A stretch of 42,016 nt of DNA from Faecalitalea cylindroides ATCC 27803 (GCF_000469305.1 NZ_KI270960.1:1-42016), one strand, 5' to 3'; positions 24,491 to 34,726 are shown, counted from the stretch's first letter. The notes: a model not told the origin generated them from the sequence alone. A program made the numbers and translations.

Positions 24491-25244
24491 TATAACCATA
24501 AGTGAAATGTTCACCGGTTTTTTTGTCATTTCTAAAGCTGAAACAATCATTCAGCTCTTTTTTTGTGTCGAGTTTTGAAGGATAGATATTATCAATGTTT
24601 AATCCATTATTTAATAACATTTGAATATTTAAACCTTGATTATCGATAAACGCCTTTTGATTTGGCATATAACGAATAAAAGGTTCCACATCAAAATTTA
24701 GTTGTTTAATTTGATCGATGACTTCCATGCCAACTTCTAAAGAATCAAATAAAATGCTTGGGGAGAAGAAAGCTTTCGTGGTTTTAGGATTAATTATTTT
24801 GTTTTGAATGAGTTCTTTGACGCACTTATCTGTAATAGCTTGAACGGTCCCTTTCCAACCAGAGTGTATGCAGCAGATACTAGGCTTTGTTTCATCGACT
24901 AAAAAGATGCCAACACAATCTGCGGTAAATACACCGATAAGAATGTTTTTTTCGCAAGTATATACTGCATCTACATTCATTATGCTTGTATCTTTATCGA
25001 AAGCTCCTTTTTGTTTATCTTTTTGTGTTACTTCATAAATGTTGGCTGTATGTTTTTGCCAAGGCAGTGCCCAATTGGATAAAGGCTGATTTAACTCCTG
25101 GCTTAATTGATAACGATTTATCATAACTTTTTCAGGATCTAAACAGACATGAAGAGCCATATTATTATTTTCAGGGACAGATGTATCTTTTAAGGTGGTT
25201 GCTCCAAGTACGATAGAATTATTGACATATGTGATTTGTTTCAT
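24483..25244 (-). CDS. pgeF: Laccase-domain protein, PgeF/YlmD-type purine nucleoside phosphorylase
   Basis: A 253-aa protein of the multicopper polyphenol oxidase / laccase-domain family (DUF152, YfiH/YlmD). Members studied so far act as purine nucleoside phosphorylases or adenosine deaminases, or edit peptidoglycan precursors. The diagnostic blocks are present: WALPWQKHTANIYEV (residues 58-72), VFTADCVGIFLVD near 104, CIHSGWKGTVQAI near 124, and the end DCFSFRNDKKTGEHFTYGYI near 234. The metal ligands His (QKH), Cys (ADC) and His (IHSGW) are intact. It follows the HAD gene by 19 bases with AAGAGG before the ATG, so they form a two-gene operon. The exact substrate is not predictable. Confidence 0.88.
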   Translation of the reverse strand: MKQITYVNNSIVLGATTLKDTSVPENNNMALHVCLDPEKVMINRYQLSQELNQPLSNWALPWQKHTANIYEVTQKDKQKGAFDKDTSIMNVDAVYTCEKNILIGVFTADCVGIFLVDETKPSICCIHSGWKGTVQAITDKCVKELIQNKIINPKTTKAFFSPSILFDSLEVGMEVIDQIKQLNFDVEPFIRYMPNQKAFIDNQGLNIQMLLNNGLNIDNIYPSKLDTKKELNDCFSFRNDKKTGEHFTYGYIK

Positions 25245-25263
25245 AATGACCTCTTTTCTATTT

Positions 25264-25917
25264 CTATAATAAAGTTAGTTTTGTTAGATTGGGTATGATC
25301 GTATAAGGCTTTTCATTGTTTCTTCCTGCCTTTATATGGCTGCGATCGATCCAAATCTTATTCCAGTTCATCTTAGCAGCTGGTACGATATCCCACCAAT
25401 ATCCTTTCGCAATATGAGTGTGATCCTTGTTTATAAGATCAAATTTTATTTCGGCCAATCGAAAGAATTCAAGGTTTGGTTTATAGCATTTGGTTTCATC
25501 GCTGGTCAGAACATAATCAAAGATATTATTCATCTTTAGAAGATGGTATTTCATTAAGGAGTTTGTTGTATTGGACATTAAAGCTAATTCATATCCTTTT
25601 TCTTTTAATGATGTTAAACAAGGCATGACATCATCAAAAACAGGAAACTCTTGGTGTGCCTTCATGATTGCATCGTAATAATTTGAAAAAAGTGAAGTCT
25701 TTAGTTCCATGTCACAATAGCTTAGGACATTTTTGATCAATTGTTCATAGGATATGAATGGTTCTCCATACATTAAACGATCTTCATAGCTTGAAAAAAT
25801 ATGGATTGTTTCTATAGAGGAAAGGTTGTTTGTTTTGGCGATATTTTCAATAAGATCATAAAGACTTGAAGTATCTAATAAAGTTCCATAGCAGTCAAAT
25901 GTTAATATTTTTTTCAT
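25264..25917 (-). CDS. HAD family hydrolase, haloacid-dehalogenase-like
   Basis: A 217-aa HAD-superfamily hydrolase with a C1-type helical cap. Motif I is FDCYGTLLD (residues 7-15; first Asp is the nucleophile), motif II LMSNTTNS near 114, motif III the Lys in KCYKPNLEFF near 143, motif IV the Asp in YWWDIVPAAKMNW near 173. The DxYGT form and the single-Asp motif IV resemble type II haloacid dehalogenases, but most such proteins are small-molecule phosphatases, so the substrate is open. There is no Shine-Dalgarno: TGT-TATAAT lies 6 bases before the ATG, predicting a leaderless mRNA. It is the first gene of the operon with the laccase-domain protein. Confidence 0.88.
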   Translation of the reverse strand: MKKILTFDCYGTLLDTSSLYDLIENIAKTNNLSSIETIHIFSSYEDRLMYGEPFISYEQLIKNVLSYCDMELKTSLFSNYYDAIMKAHQEFPVFDDVMPCLTSLKEKGYELALMSNTTNSLMKYHLLKMNNIFDYVLTSDETKCYKPNLEFFRLAEIKFDLINKDHTHIAKGYWWDIVPAAKMNWNKIWIDRSHIKAGRNNEKPYTIIPNLTKLTLL

Positions 25918-25923
25918 ATTCTT

Positions 25924-25932
25924 ATTATAACA
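25924..25932 (-). promoter_or_regulatory. Extended -10 of the HAD gene, leaderless geometry
   Basis: The minus strand reads TGT then TATAAT (25929-25924), followed by six bases and the ATG at 25917. The -35 region is only T-rich, as expected for an extended -10 promoter. Confidence 0.5.
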
Positions 25933-25971
25933 ATGAAAATATAAATAAAAAACTTAAGAAAGTGCAACTTT

Positions 25972-25998
25972 CTAGCACTTTAAGCTTGCCACTGCTAA
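25972..25998 (+). promoter_or_regulatory. CIRCE-like operator 1 (HrcA site)
   Basis: CTAGCACTT, nine bases, CACTGCTAA. Each half matches 7 of 9 positions of the CIRCE halves TTAGCACTC / GAGTGCTAA, and the 9-9-9 layout is exact. It overlaps the -35 TTGCCA. Confidence 0.7.
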
Positions 25999-26013
25999 AA
26001 AGTGTGGTATACT
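25986..26013 (+). promoter_or_regulatory. SigA promoter of the hrcA-grpE-dnaK-dnaJ operon
   Basis: TTGCCA (25986-25991), a 16-base spacer and TATACT (26008-26013). It sits between and within two CIRCE-like operators; predicted start near 26020. Confidence 0.7.
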
Positions 26014-26014
26014 A

Positions 26015-26041
26015 TTAGCAGACATGGAGTAAGAATGCTAG
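26015..26041 (+). promoter_or_regulatory. CIRCE-like operator 2 (HrcA site)
   Basis: TTAGCAGAC, nine bases, GAATGCTAG. Each half matches 7 of 9 CIRCE positions with the exact 9-9-9 layout. It covers the predicted transcription start and ends just before the hrcA ribosome site. Confidence 0.7.
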
Positions 26042-26055
26042 AAAGGAGTCTTAAT

Positions 26056-27091
26056 ATGCCGGAAAGTAAACTAACGCAACGTCAAAAAATTATTTTTAAA
26101 ACCATCGTTGAGGAGTTTACCAGAGTGGCTGAACCCGTTGGATCAAAGACGCTGATGCAGTTATTAGATTTCCCTGTATCGAGTGCCACGATTCGTAATG
26201 AAATGGCAGTCCTTGAAAAAGCGGGATTGTTGGAAAAGACGCACACCTCTAGTGGTCGTATCCCAAGTCAAAAAGGATATCGGTTCTATGTAGAACATTT
26301 GATGGAAACACATTTGGATGTCTCAACAAGAAATTCGCTCCAGCAAGTTTTTAGAGAAAGACATTATTCACTGGATGAAGTGGTTGAGAAAAGTTGCGAT
26401 ATCTTAAGTCATATGACCAATTTGACAAGTATCGTATTAGGCCCAGATGCTAGACATCAAGCTCTACAGCATATTCAAGTGATTCCAATCAATTCAAAGA
26501 ATGCTGTTGCGATCTTTGTGACTAATCAAGGACATACGGAAAATAAGATGTTCCAGTTTGAACAGGATGTATCGGTTGAAGATATTAAAAACTGTACAGA
26601 TTTATTAAATGATCAGTTGGTTGGTACACCAATATGTGATGTTGTTGACAAGATGAGTGAGATCGAACCAATGATGGCTGCAAAACTTGTTCGACATGAA
26701 GTTTTGTTTGAGGCTTTTGTCACAGCGTTTATGCGCTTTGCTACAGAGAAGGTTGCGGTGTCAGGGCGAGATAACATGCTGGGTCAACCAGAATTCAGCG
26801 ATATCAATCGTTTAAAAGAACTTATGAAGGTTCTGGATAATGGTAGACTTTTCCATCAATGGACAGACCAGGCGGATAATGTAGCAGTACAAATTGGTAC
26901 ACGAAATGAACTTATCCAGATCGGGGACTGTTCAGTCGTAACGACAAAGTTCCATTACAACAATGAAGAAGAAGGACAACTTATGGTCGTTGGCCCTAAT
27001 CGAATGCAGTATTCAAAAGTCGTAGCCTTGATGGATTACATGTCAAACGTTATCGAAGATGTTTTTGGTAACGGTAAAGGAGGTAAAGACG

Positions 27092-27099
<8 letters not shown>
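26056..27099 (+). CDS. hrcA: Heat-inducible transcription repressor HrcA
   Basis: A 347-aa repressor of class I heat-shock genes that binds CIRCE and needs GroEL to stay active. The N-terminal winged helix covers residues 1-75 (TQRQKIIFKTIVEEFTRVAEPVGSKTL, SSATIRNEMAVLEKAGLLEKTHTSSGRIPS). The GAF-like and dimerisation domains follow, with QIGTRNELIQIGDCSVV near 280. The length is usual. The frame is open further upstream, but the ATG at 26056 with AAAGGAG 7 bases upstream is the start; an ATG at 26035 lies inside an operator. First gene of the operon, preceded by two CIRCE-like sites, so autoregulated. Confidence 0.97.
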
Positions 27100-29493
<2,394 letters not shown>

Positions 29494-29499
29494 TAAAAC

Positions 29500-29525
29500 A
29501 AAGTTCTAGCCCGCGCTAGAACTTT
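29500..29525 (+). other. Strong intercistronic hairpin between dnaK and dnaJ
   Basis: AAAGTTCTAGC (29500-29510) pairs perfectly over 11 bp with GCTAGAACTTT (29515-29525), loop CCGC. No T-run follows, so it is not a standard terminator. It could protect or process the mRNA, or partly attenuate it, setting the DnaK:DnaJ ratio. Confidence 0.75.
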
Positions 29526-29550
29526 CACATGTGTAGAAGGAGGAAGGATC

Positions 29551-30669
29551 ATGGCCGAAAAAAGAGATTATTATGAGGTCCTGGGAGTTTCTAAAAACGC
29601 AACGCCCGATGAAATAAAAAAAGCATATCGAAAACTTGCGATGAAATACCATCCCGATGTCAATAAAGATCCTGGAGCCGAAGATAAATTCAAAGAAATC
29701 AATGAGGCATATGAAGTCTTAAGTGATGAACAAAAGCGCCAGACATATGATCAATTCGGTCATGCCGGAATGGATGGAGCTTTTAACCAAGGTGGATTCC
29801 AGGGGGGATTTACCGATTTTGGTGATTTAGGCGATATCTTTGGATCATTCTTTGGTGGAGGATTTGGTTCAGGTTTTGGTGGCTCATCTCGCCGTCAAAG
29901 CAATCAGCCACGCCAGGGACAGGATCGCTATATGCAGATGCGTATCGATTTTATGGATGCGATCTTTGGTAAAACAGAAACGATTTCATTAGAAGTCGAT
30001 GAAACATGTAAACACTGTAATGGAAGTGGAGCAGAAAGTCCAAGTGATATTCAGACATGTCCTACATGTCATGGTTCAGGATATGTTATGAGCCAGCAGC
30101 GAACACCTTTTGGTGTGATCCAACAACAGTCTGTGTGTCCTGATTGTCATGGAACAGGTAAGAAAGTATCTCGTTCTTGTCATGTATGTCATGGAAAAGG
30201 ATATGAACATAAACGAGTTAAACTGGATATCAAAATTCCTGCAGGTATTCAAACTGGACAGCAGATTCGTATTGCGCAAAAAGGTGAAAGAGGAACAAAT
30301 GGTGGACCAAATGGCGATTTATATATCGAAATTATCGTAAATCCACATCCAACATTCAAACGTGAAAACAACGATATTCATATTAAAGTTCCAATCAGTG
30401 CAATTGATGCGACGATAGGATGTACAGTTCAAGTGCCTACGGTATATGGAGATATTGATTTGAAAATTCCAGAAGGAACACAGCCAAACACAAAATTCAG
30501 ATTGAAAGGAAAAGGTGTTAAATCTCGTTCCGGTCAAGGAGATGAATATGTTGAAGTAGCTGTTGAAATTCCAAAGAAACTTTCTCGCAAAGAGCGTGAA
30601 TTGTATGAACAGTTAAAGAGCGGACAATCCGATTCGCCATTTGAAAGATTTAAAAGAGCATTTAAATAA
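29551..30669 (+). CDS. dnaJ: Chaperone DnaJ (Hsp40)
   Basis: A 372-aa type I J-protein that stimulates DnaK ATPase. The J domain spans residues 4-70 with HPD in [16 protein letters not shown] Gly/Phe-rich linker (residues 75-125) follows, then the zinc-binding region with four CxxCxGxG repeats ([32 protein letters not shown]; residues 150-220), then the client-binding and dimerisation domains. GAAGGAGG lies about 8 bases before the ATG. Last gene of the heat-shock operon, after the 29500-29525 hairpin. Confidence 0.98.
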   Translation: MAEKRDYYEVLGVSKNATPDEIKKAYRKLAMKYHPDVNKDPGAEDKFKEINEAYEVLSDEQKRQTYDQFGHAGMDGAFNQGGFQGGFTDFGDLGDIFGSFFGGGFGSGFGGSSRRQSNQPRQGQDRYMQMRIDFMDAIFGKTETISLEVDETCKHCNGSGAESPSDIQTCPTCHGSGYVMSQQRTPFGVIQQQSVCPDCHGTGKKVSRSCHVCHGKGYEHKRVKLDIKIPAGIQTGQQIRIAQKGERGTNGGPNGDLYIEIIVNPHPTFKRENNDIHIKVPISAIDATIGCTVQVPTVYGDIDLKIPEGTQPNTKFRLKGKGVKSRSGQGDEYVEVAVEIPKKLSRKERELYEQLKSGQSDSPFERFKRAFK

Positions 30670-30673
30670 GAAC

Positions 30674-30698
30674 AAGGGCATCCATTTAGGATGCCCTT
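30674..30698 (+). terminator. Terminator hairpin after dnaJ
   Basis: AAGGGCATCC (30674-30683), loop ATTTA, GGATGCCCTT (30689-30698): a 10-bp perfect stem. The following sequence is A/T-rich but not a pure T-run, so efficiency is uncertain. Confidence 0.65.
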
Positions 30699-30718
30699 AA
30701 ATATAAACAACGATAGCT

Positions 30719-30747
30719 TTGTACAATTAAATCTTTTATGATAATAT
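30719..30747 (+). promoter_or_regulatory. SigA promoter of the 202-aa membrane-anchored protein
   Basis: TTGTAC (30719-30724), a 17-base spacer and TAATAT (30742-30747). Confidence 0.55.
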
Positions 30748-30768
30748 GTTTGCGAAAAGGGGTTTGTT

Positions 30769-31377
30769 ATGAGAAATATATTAGTTTTGATCGGTATTAT
30801 CGTTTTTGTAGCGGTGTTAATATCGTTTGTCCTACAGTTTTTACGTAATTCCAAACAAAAACAATTCATGTATCTTTTACAGAATAATGAATTTGATACG
30901 TTATATAAAAAGATTGATTCTTTTTATACCAAATCGATTTTTCCAGAGTATAATCGAGAATATGTTCGTTTGAACGCATTGATCATGCAGGATCGTAAAG
31001 AAAAAATTGATGCGACATTTGATAAATTAATCCCTATGGCAAAAGATAAGAATGCCAAAATAGATATTTTAGGTAAAGCTTTTGAATATTATGTATATGA
31101 TGAAAATCAAGAAAAATGCGATCAGATCATTAAAGAAATCGAAAAACTTGATGATGAAAAAATGTTGAAATACGCTAATATGATGTACGATATCATGATC
31201 TTAAAAAAATCAAATCATATTAAGGAACTTGAGAAAGATTTTGATAAACAACCAGTTATGCAAAGGGCAACAAATGCCTATTTATTAAGTGTGCAATATA
31301 AAAATAAAGGGAATGAAGAAAAAGCTCAATATTATAAGAATGTTTCAAAATCATTGGTTGAAGGTGAAAAAGGATAG
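30769..31377 (+). CDS. Membrane-anchored helical-repeat protein, unknown (paralogue A)
   Basis: A 202-aa protein with one N-terminal membrane helix (residues 4-24) and a charged, all-helical remainder on the side after the helix. The pattern of repeated helix pairs (YLLQNNEFDTLYKKIDSF, GKAFEYYVYDENQEKCDQIIKEIEKL, NAYLLSVQYKNKGNEEKAQYYKNVSK) resembles TPR-like folds, but no strict TPR motif is seen. I do not recognise a named family. It is clearly related along its length to the next, opposite-strand gene (shared GKAFEYY / LKAFEYY, MYDIMILKKSNHIKELEKDF / IYDIFILDKPNHIEELENDF). AAAAGGGG precedes the ATG. Its own promoter and terminator make it monocistronic. Confidence 0.8.
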   Translation: MRNILVLIGIIVFVAVLISFVLQFLRNSKQKQFMYLLQNNEFDTLYKKIDSFYTKSIFPEYNREYVRLNALIMQDRKEKIDATFDKLIPMAKDKNAKIDILGKAFEYYVYDENQEKCDQIIKEIEKLDDEKMLKYANMMYDIMILKKSNHIKELEKDFDKQPVMQRATNAYLLSVQYKNKGNEEKAQYYKNVSKSLVEGEKG

Positions 31378-31399
31378 GCAGAAAAGCCTATCCTTTCTT
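31372..31399. terminator. Terminator between the two convergent paralogues
   Basis: GGATAGGC (31372-31379), loop AGAAAA, GCCTATCC (31386-31393), then TTTCTT. The stem includes the TAG stop of the left gene, and the 36-base gap to the convergent gene holds little else. Confidence 0.8.
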
Positions 31400-31413
31400 A
31401 TTGATTTAATGTT

Positions 31414-32016
31414 TTAAAGAATAGAGAATGAGTTGTTTTTTAAAAAATCTTCATAATAAATTTGTTTAGCTTTATTCCCTTTTAATTTATATTGCGTTAG
31501 TAAAAGTTGTGCATAAAATTTTTGTTGATTTGGATGCAGAGTTTCAAAATCGTTTTCCAATTCTTCAATATGATTTGGCTTATCTAAAATAAATATATCG
31601 TAAATAAGATCTGTGTATTTGGTCAATTTTGGATCTTGTAATTTATTTAGTTCATTATAATATCTAGCTGCTTTTTTCTTGTCTGAATTAAAAGCGTAAT
31701 ATTCAAAGGCTTTTAAGAAGATATCTTTTTTTTGACTTTTTTTGGAGGCACGCAATAATTTTTCAAATTGTTTATCAACTTTAGCTTTGTTGTCTTCTAA
31801 CAAATAGCGATTTAATATTAGATATTCTAGATTGTAGGGAGGGAATAAAGCTTTCACAATTGATTTTGAAATTAATGTGTCAAATCTATAAAAGTCGTGA
31901 TTTTTTAAAAATGTGATTAATGTTTTCTGAATTTTACTTTTTACGATAATCAACAGTATATAAAATACAAGAAATATACCAATCAATATTATTATAGTTA
32001 TGCTTGTATAGCTCAT
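31414..32016 (-). CDS. Membrane-anchored helical-repeat protein, unknown (paralogue B)
   Basis: A 200-aa protein with the same plan as the gene at 30769-31377: an N-terminal membrane helix (residues 6-26), a basic KSKIQK stop-transfer, then helical pairs with matching blocks (FLKNHDFYRFDTLISKSI, LKAFEYYAFNSDKKKAARYYNELNKL, IYDIFILDKPNHIEELENDF, LLTQYKLKGNKAKQIYYEDFLKN). The two genes lie tail to tail, so they arose by an inverted duplication or by later inversion. AAAGGAGA lies 8 bases before the ATG. It is separated from the PTS operon by the hairpin at 32041-32069. Function unknown; a pair of membrane-tethered adaptor-like proteins would fit but is speculation. Confidence 0.8.
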   Translation of the reverse strand: MSYTSITIIILIGIFLVFYILLIIVKSKIQKTLITFLKNHDFYRFDTLISKSIVKALFPPYNLEYLILNRYLLEDNKAKVDKQFEKLLRASKKSQKKDIFLKAFEYYAFNSDKKKAARYYNELNKLQDPKLTKYTDLIYDIFILDKPNHIEELENDFETLHPNQQKFYAQLLLTQYKLKGNKAKQIYYEDFLKNNSFSIL

Positions 32017-32040
32017 AAAACTATTCTCCTTTATTTGAAA

Positions 32041-32069
32041 GTAACCTCAGGATATGTTCCCAAGGTTAC
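32041..32069 (-). terminator. Probable terminator of the PTS operon
   Basis: On the minus strand GTAACCT (32069-32063) pairs with AGGTTAC (32047-32041), with a further GGA/TCC pairing inside. A weak TTTCAAAT follows. It starts 11 bases after the IID stop codon. Confidence 0.5.
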
Positions 32070-32079
32070 AATAAAATTA

Positions 32080-32922
32080 TTAAAGAATTCCAAAATATGT
32101 TAAAACGATTGCGACAATCATAATACCAAAAATCAGACGTACTGTTTCTTTTCCGTTTGTCTTTTTTAATCTCCAGTAGCAGAATGCTGTTAATAAAACA
32201 GATAAAAGTTTTGGCATGATTTGATCAATTAGATCCTGAATTACAATAGAACCCTCTCCACTTGTAAATTCTAAAGGAATTGTTAAGCTGACAGTAGTGG
32301 AAACTAGACATCCTGCAACAAATAAACCTAGTACAGTAGCGGCTCCAGAGATTCTTTGAATGATTTCATCACTTTTTCCAGAGTTAATGATATCCATACC
32401 TTTGGTATATCCGATACGGAATCCGAACCATTTTACACCTTGATTAATGATATTGAAGACTACAAATGTGAAAATAGCACCAAAAACATTTCCTGTTACA
32501 GCCATAGATGCCCCAATGCTGGCACAAATTGGCCAAATGGTAAACCAAAACAGTCCGTCACCCAATCCGGCTATTGGTCCCATTAAACCTGTTTTAATTG
32601 AAGTTAAGTTATCTTTTTCGTTTTCTGGTGTAGATACTTCTAATGCAGCCAATAGACCAAATAATAATGGAGCTAAAGTAGCGTGCGTGTTAAAGAATTC
32701 TAAGTAGCGCTTAATTGTTTTTTCTCTGACTTCAACGGAAGCATCTTTATAAAGTCTTTTTAATACAGGAGACATTGTATAAAGACATCCGGCAGCTTGT
32801 TGTCTTTCATAGTTCCAGCTCCATTGAAAAGTTAAATGATGGATAAACATTTCACGATAAATTTTATTTGTCATCTGAAATTCATTTGATGAAGCTGTCT
32901 GGTTGTTTTGAGTTGTTGTCAT
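32080..32922 (-). CDS. PTS mannose/fructose/sorbose family, component IID
   Basis: A 280-aa membrane subunit that with IIC forms the sugar channel of a mannose-class phosphotransferase system. It opens with the IID signature (TNKIYREMFIHHLTFQWSWNYERQQAAGCLYTMSPVLKRLY, residues 18-58) and contains GLMGPIAGLGDGLFWFTIWPICASIGA near residue 128 and a C-terminal membrane helix (ETVRLIFGIMIVAIVLTYFGIL). Its ATG overlaps the IIC stop by 4 bases, with GGAGG 8 bases upstream inside IIC. The last of four genes (IIA-IIB-IIC-IID) in one sigma-54-dependent operon. Specificity within the mannose class cannot be read from this sequence. Confidence 0.95.
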   Translation of the reverse strand: MTTTQNNQTASSNEFQMTNKIYREMFIHHLTFQWSWNYERQQAAGCLYTMSPVLKRLYKDASVEVREKTIKRYLEFFNTHATLAPLLFGLLAALEVSTPENEKDNLTSIKTGLMGPIAGLGDGLFWFTIWPICASIGASMAVTGNVFGAIFTFVVFNIINQGVKWFGFRIGYTKGMDIINSGKSDEIIQRISGAATVLGLFVAGCLVSTTVSLTIPLEFTSGEGSIVIQDLIDQIMPKLLSVLLTAFCYWRLKKTNGKETVRLIFGIMIVAIVLTYFGIL

Positions 32923-33698
32923 AGATCGATACCTCCTTCAACTTCCATTGAATTGATGGATTCTTCCATTTTTTTATTTTGTACAAAGTTGTAATCGTGA
33001 ATTCCCGCAAATACTAAACCAATTAAAGATACACCTAAGATCGGTAATTCTAAATATGCAGAAAATGCAAATCCTGCAACAAGATACATCCACATATTCT
33101 TTTTAAGCATCATTGTTAGAAGCATACTAATTCCAACTGCAGGGATCATACCACTTGCTACAGTTAAACCATCGGTAATGAAAGCTGGAAGCCAGTCAAT
33201 AAAATCTTGCAGTATAGTGTTTCCCAAAAATACAGCAATAAAACAAGGTACAGCACGAACTAAAAATAAGAATAATCCACTTAACAAATGCCAACGATTG
33301 ACTTTATCAAAATCACCGGTTTTAGCATCTGCTTCTGCTCTATGAATATGTACAGATAAGTATGTTTGTAACAAAACGACCAATTGTAAGATCAATGTAG
33401 CTGCAGGTACTGCAAAAGCTACACCCACAGAAACTCCACCACCGCTTGTAATTCCGGCAACTGTTCCAATGATGGCACCTCCGGTAATATCCGGTGGATT
33501 ATATGCACCTACAGAATTGACACCTAACCACATCAATTCCAAAGTACCACCAATAATCAATCCTTGTTCTAGATCACCTAACAGCAATCCTGTTACTGTT
33601 CCTGCTAATAGAGGTTTTCGAATTTGTAATTGGATACCTCCGTCATCTAGTGAACATAATCCTGCCCATATGGCAACTAATAAAGCTTGTAATAACAT
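32919..33698 (-). CDS. PTS mannose/fructose/sorbose family, component IIC
   Basis: A 259-aa sugar-translocating membrane subunit. Family blocks: LLQALLVAIWAGLCSLDDGGIQLQIRKPLLAGTVTGLLLGDLEQGLIIGGTLELMWLGVNSVGAYNPPD at residues 2-70, then several hydrophobic helices to about 240. The ATG at 33698 is chosen over an upstream in-frame ATG because AGGAGAGG lies 8 bases before it and the start matches the family. It begins one base after the IIB stop. It works with IID as the membrane complex and with IIA/IIB for phosphoryl transfer. Confidence 0.95.
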   Translation of the reverse strand: MLLQALLVAIWAGLCSLDDGGIQLQIRKPLLAGTVTGLLLGDLEQGLIIGGTLELMWLGVNSVGAYNPPDITGGAIIGTVAGITSGGGVSVGVAFAVPAATLILQLVVLLQTYLSVHIHRAEADAKTGDFDKVNRWHLLSGLFLFLVRAVPCFIAVFLGNTILQDFIDWLPAFITDGLTVASGMIPAVGISMLLTMMLKKNMWMYLVAGFAFSAYLELPILGVSLIGLVFAGIHDYNFVQNKKMEESINSMEVEGGIDL

Positions 33699-33699
33699 A

Positions 33700-34194
33700 T
33701 CATTCCTCTCCTTCCATATTCTTGTCAATTACATCTTCCATATTAACGACTTCATCTCGAGGGATCATTTGAATTTTTATGTTTATACCCAATTTAAGAA
33801 TGTCTTTGAAAGCTTGTCTTTCTTCAGGTGTAACTGACACAGCTCTGGCAATTTTAGTACGTCCGTTTACAAAACGCATGCCACCTACGTTTAAATAAGG
33901 AAACTTAACACCGCCTTTAGCTAATTTGTAAGCGTCAATTGAGTTGGTTAAGATAATCATGGTTCTTCGTTTTATAGGATTTTTTTTGTAGATGTTGACA
34001 AAAGAATCTACACCAAAAACTTTTACTTTTACATTTGCCGGGGCTGTCATAGCGATTACAGATTGCTGCATTGAATCTTTTACTACGTCATCGTTGATGA
34101 TCAGCACCTGCTCGATATTGAAATCATTGATCCAGGTTGTTGCGATTTGCCCATGAATCAATCGATCATCGATTCGAACTAGTTCGATAGCCAT
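33700..34194 (-). CDS. PTS mannose/fructose/sorbose family, component IIB
   Basis: A 164-aa cytoplasmic phosphocarrier that passes phosphate from IIA to the incoming sugar. The active-site segment RIDDRLIHGQIATTW puts the phosphorylated histidine at H14, as in LevE/ManX IIB domains. Further family blocks are LIINDDVVKDSMQQSVIAMTAP near 31 and LNVGGMRF near 101. It is a separate polypeptide from IIA, like B. subtilis LevD/LevE and unlike E. coli ManX. One base separates it from the IIA stop region, and an AGGGAGC-type ribosome site overlaps the IIA end. Confidence 0.95.
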   Translation of the reverse strand: MAIELVRIDDRLIHGQIATTWINDFNIEQVLIINDDVVKDSMQQSVIAMTAPANVKVKVFGVDSFVNIYKKNPIKRRTMIILTNSIDAYKLAKGGVKFPYLNVGGMRFVNGRTKIARAVSVTPEERQAFKDILKLGINIKIQMIPRDEVVNMEDVIDKNMEGEE

Positions 34195-34195
34195 T

Positions 34196-34612
34196 TTATG
34201 CTCCCTCCTTCTTTAAAATTCGATTTGAATTTTGAAATATTTCCTCTTCTCCATCCAATAATTCAGATACATCGTCACAACCACAATTTCTTTTGTTGAT
34301 GAGTTCTATCAAAATTGCTAAGTTATATCCGGTTATAACGGTGATGTTATTTTTTTGCATCATCAGTTTTACGGCAACATTATTGGGAGTGCCACAAATT
34401 AAATCTGTAAAAATGATGATTTCTTTGCAGTTTGCACAGAGTGTCTCATATGCTTGATTCATTTTTTTCTCAACATCTTGAACACTAAGTGTCGGTGTTA
34501 CCGATACTGTTTGAATATGTTCACTCCTTCCTATGATCATGTTCAAGCTGTCTACTGCCCCCAGGCAATACTCTCCGTGGCTTGTGATAATGATTCCGAT
34601 TTTTTGATCCAC
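34196..34612 (-). CDS. PTS mannose/fructose/sorbose family, component IIA
   Basis: A 138-aa cytoplasmic phosphocarrier of the EIIA-Man family, first gene of the PTS operon. The N-terminal strand IGIIITSHGEYC carries the phosphorylated histidine (H12 from the chosen start). IIIFTDLICGTPNNVAVKLM near residue 66 and ITGYNLAILIELI near 93 are the following family blocks. Start choice: two in-frame GTG codons exist, at 34621 and 34612. AAAGGA (34628-34623) ends one base before the first but 10 bases before the second, so 34612 is preferred. The sigma-54 start site predicted near 34630 leaves a very short leader. Phosphorylation state probably also signals to the LevR-type activator. Confidence 0.93.
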   Translation of the reverse strand: MDQKIGIIITSHGEYCLGAVDSLNMIIGRSEHIQTVSVTPTLSVQDVEKKMNQAYETLCANCKEIIIFTDLICGTPNNVAVKLMMQKNNITVITGYNLAILIELINKRNCGCDDVSELLDGEEEIFQNSNRILKKEGA

Positions 34613-34640
34613 GTTGTTCACATCCTTTCACATATATATA

Positions 34641-34657
34641 CGCAATTTATGTGCCAA
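34641..34657 (-). promoter_or_regulatory. Sigma-54 (-24/-12) promoter of the PTS operon
   Basis: On the minus strand TTGGCACATAAATTGCG, a near-perfect match to the YTGGCAC-N5-TTGC consensus with correct GG-GC spacing. The predicted +1 is near 34630, just before the IIA ribosome site. No competing sigma-A promoter is obvious. Confidence 0.88.
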
Positions 34658-34696
34658 ATTAAAAAAACTTATTTATATGATTGGATTATAATGTTT

Positions 34697-34726
34697 TAAG
34701 ACAGAATAAGACAGTTGGTAAGACAT
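34697..34726. promoter_or_regulatory. Three direct repeats upstream of the sigma-54 promoter, candidate activator site
   Basis: TAAGACAG (34697-34704), TAAGACAG (34707-34714) and TAAGACAT (34719-34726), spaced 10 and 12 bases, about one helical turn. They lie roughly 67-97 bases upstream of the predicted PTS start, where an upstream activating sequence for a sigma-54 activator is expected. Confidence 0.5.

Noticed and set aside
26002-26055. Upstream extension of HrcA from an earlier start
   Set aside because: It would be translated from promoter and operator DNA lying at or before the predicted transcription start; ATG 26056 has AAAGGAG at good spacing.
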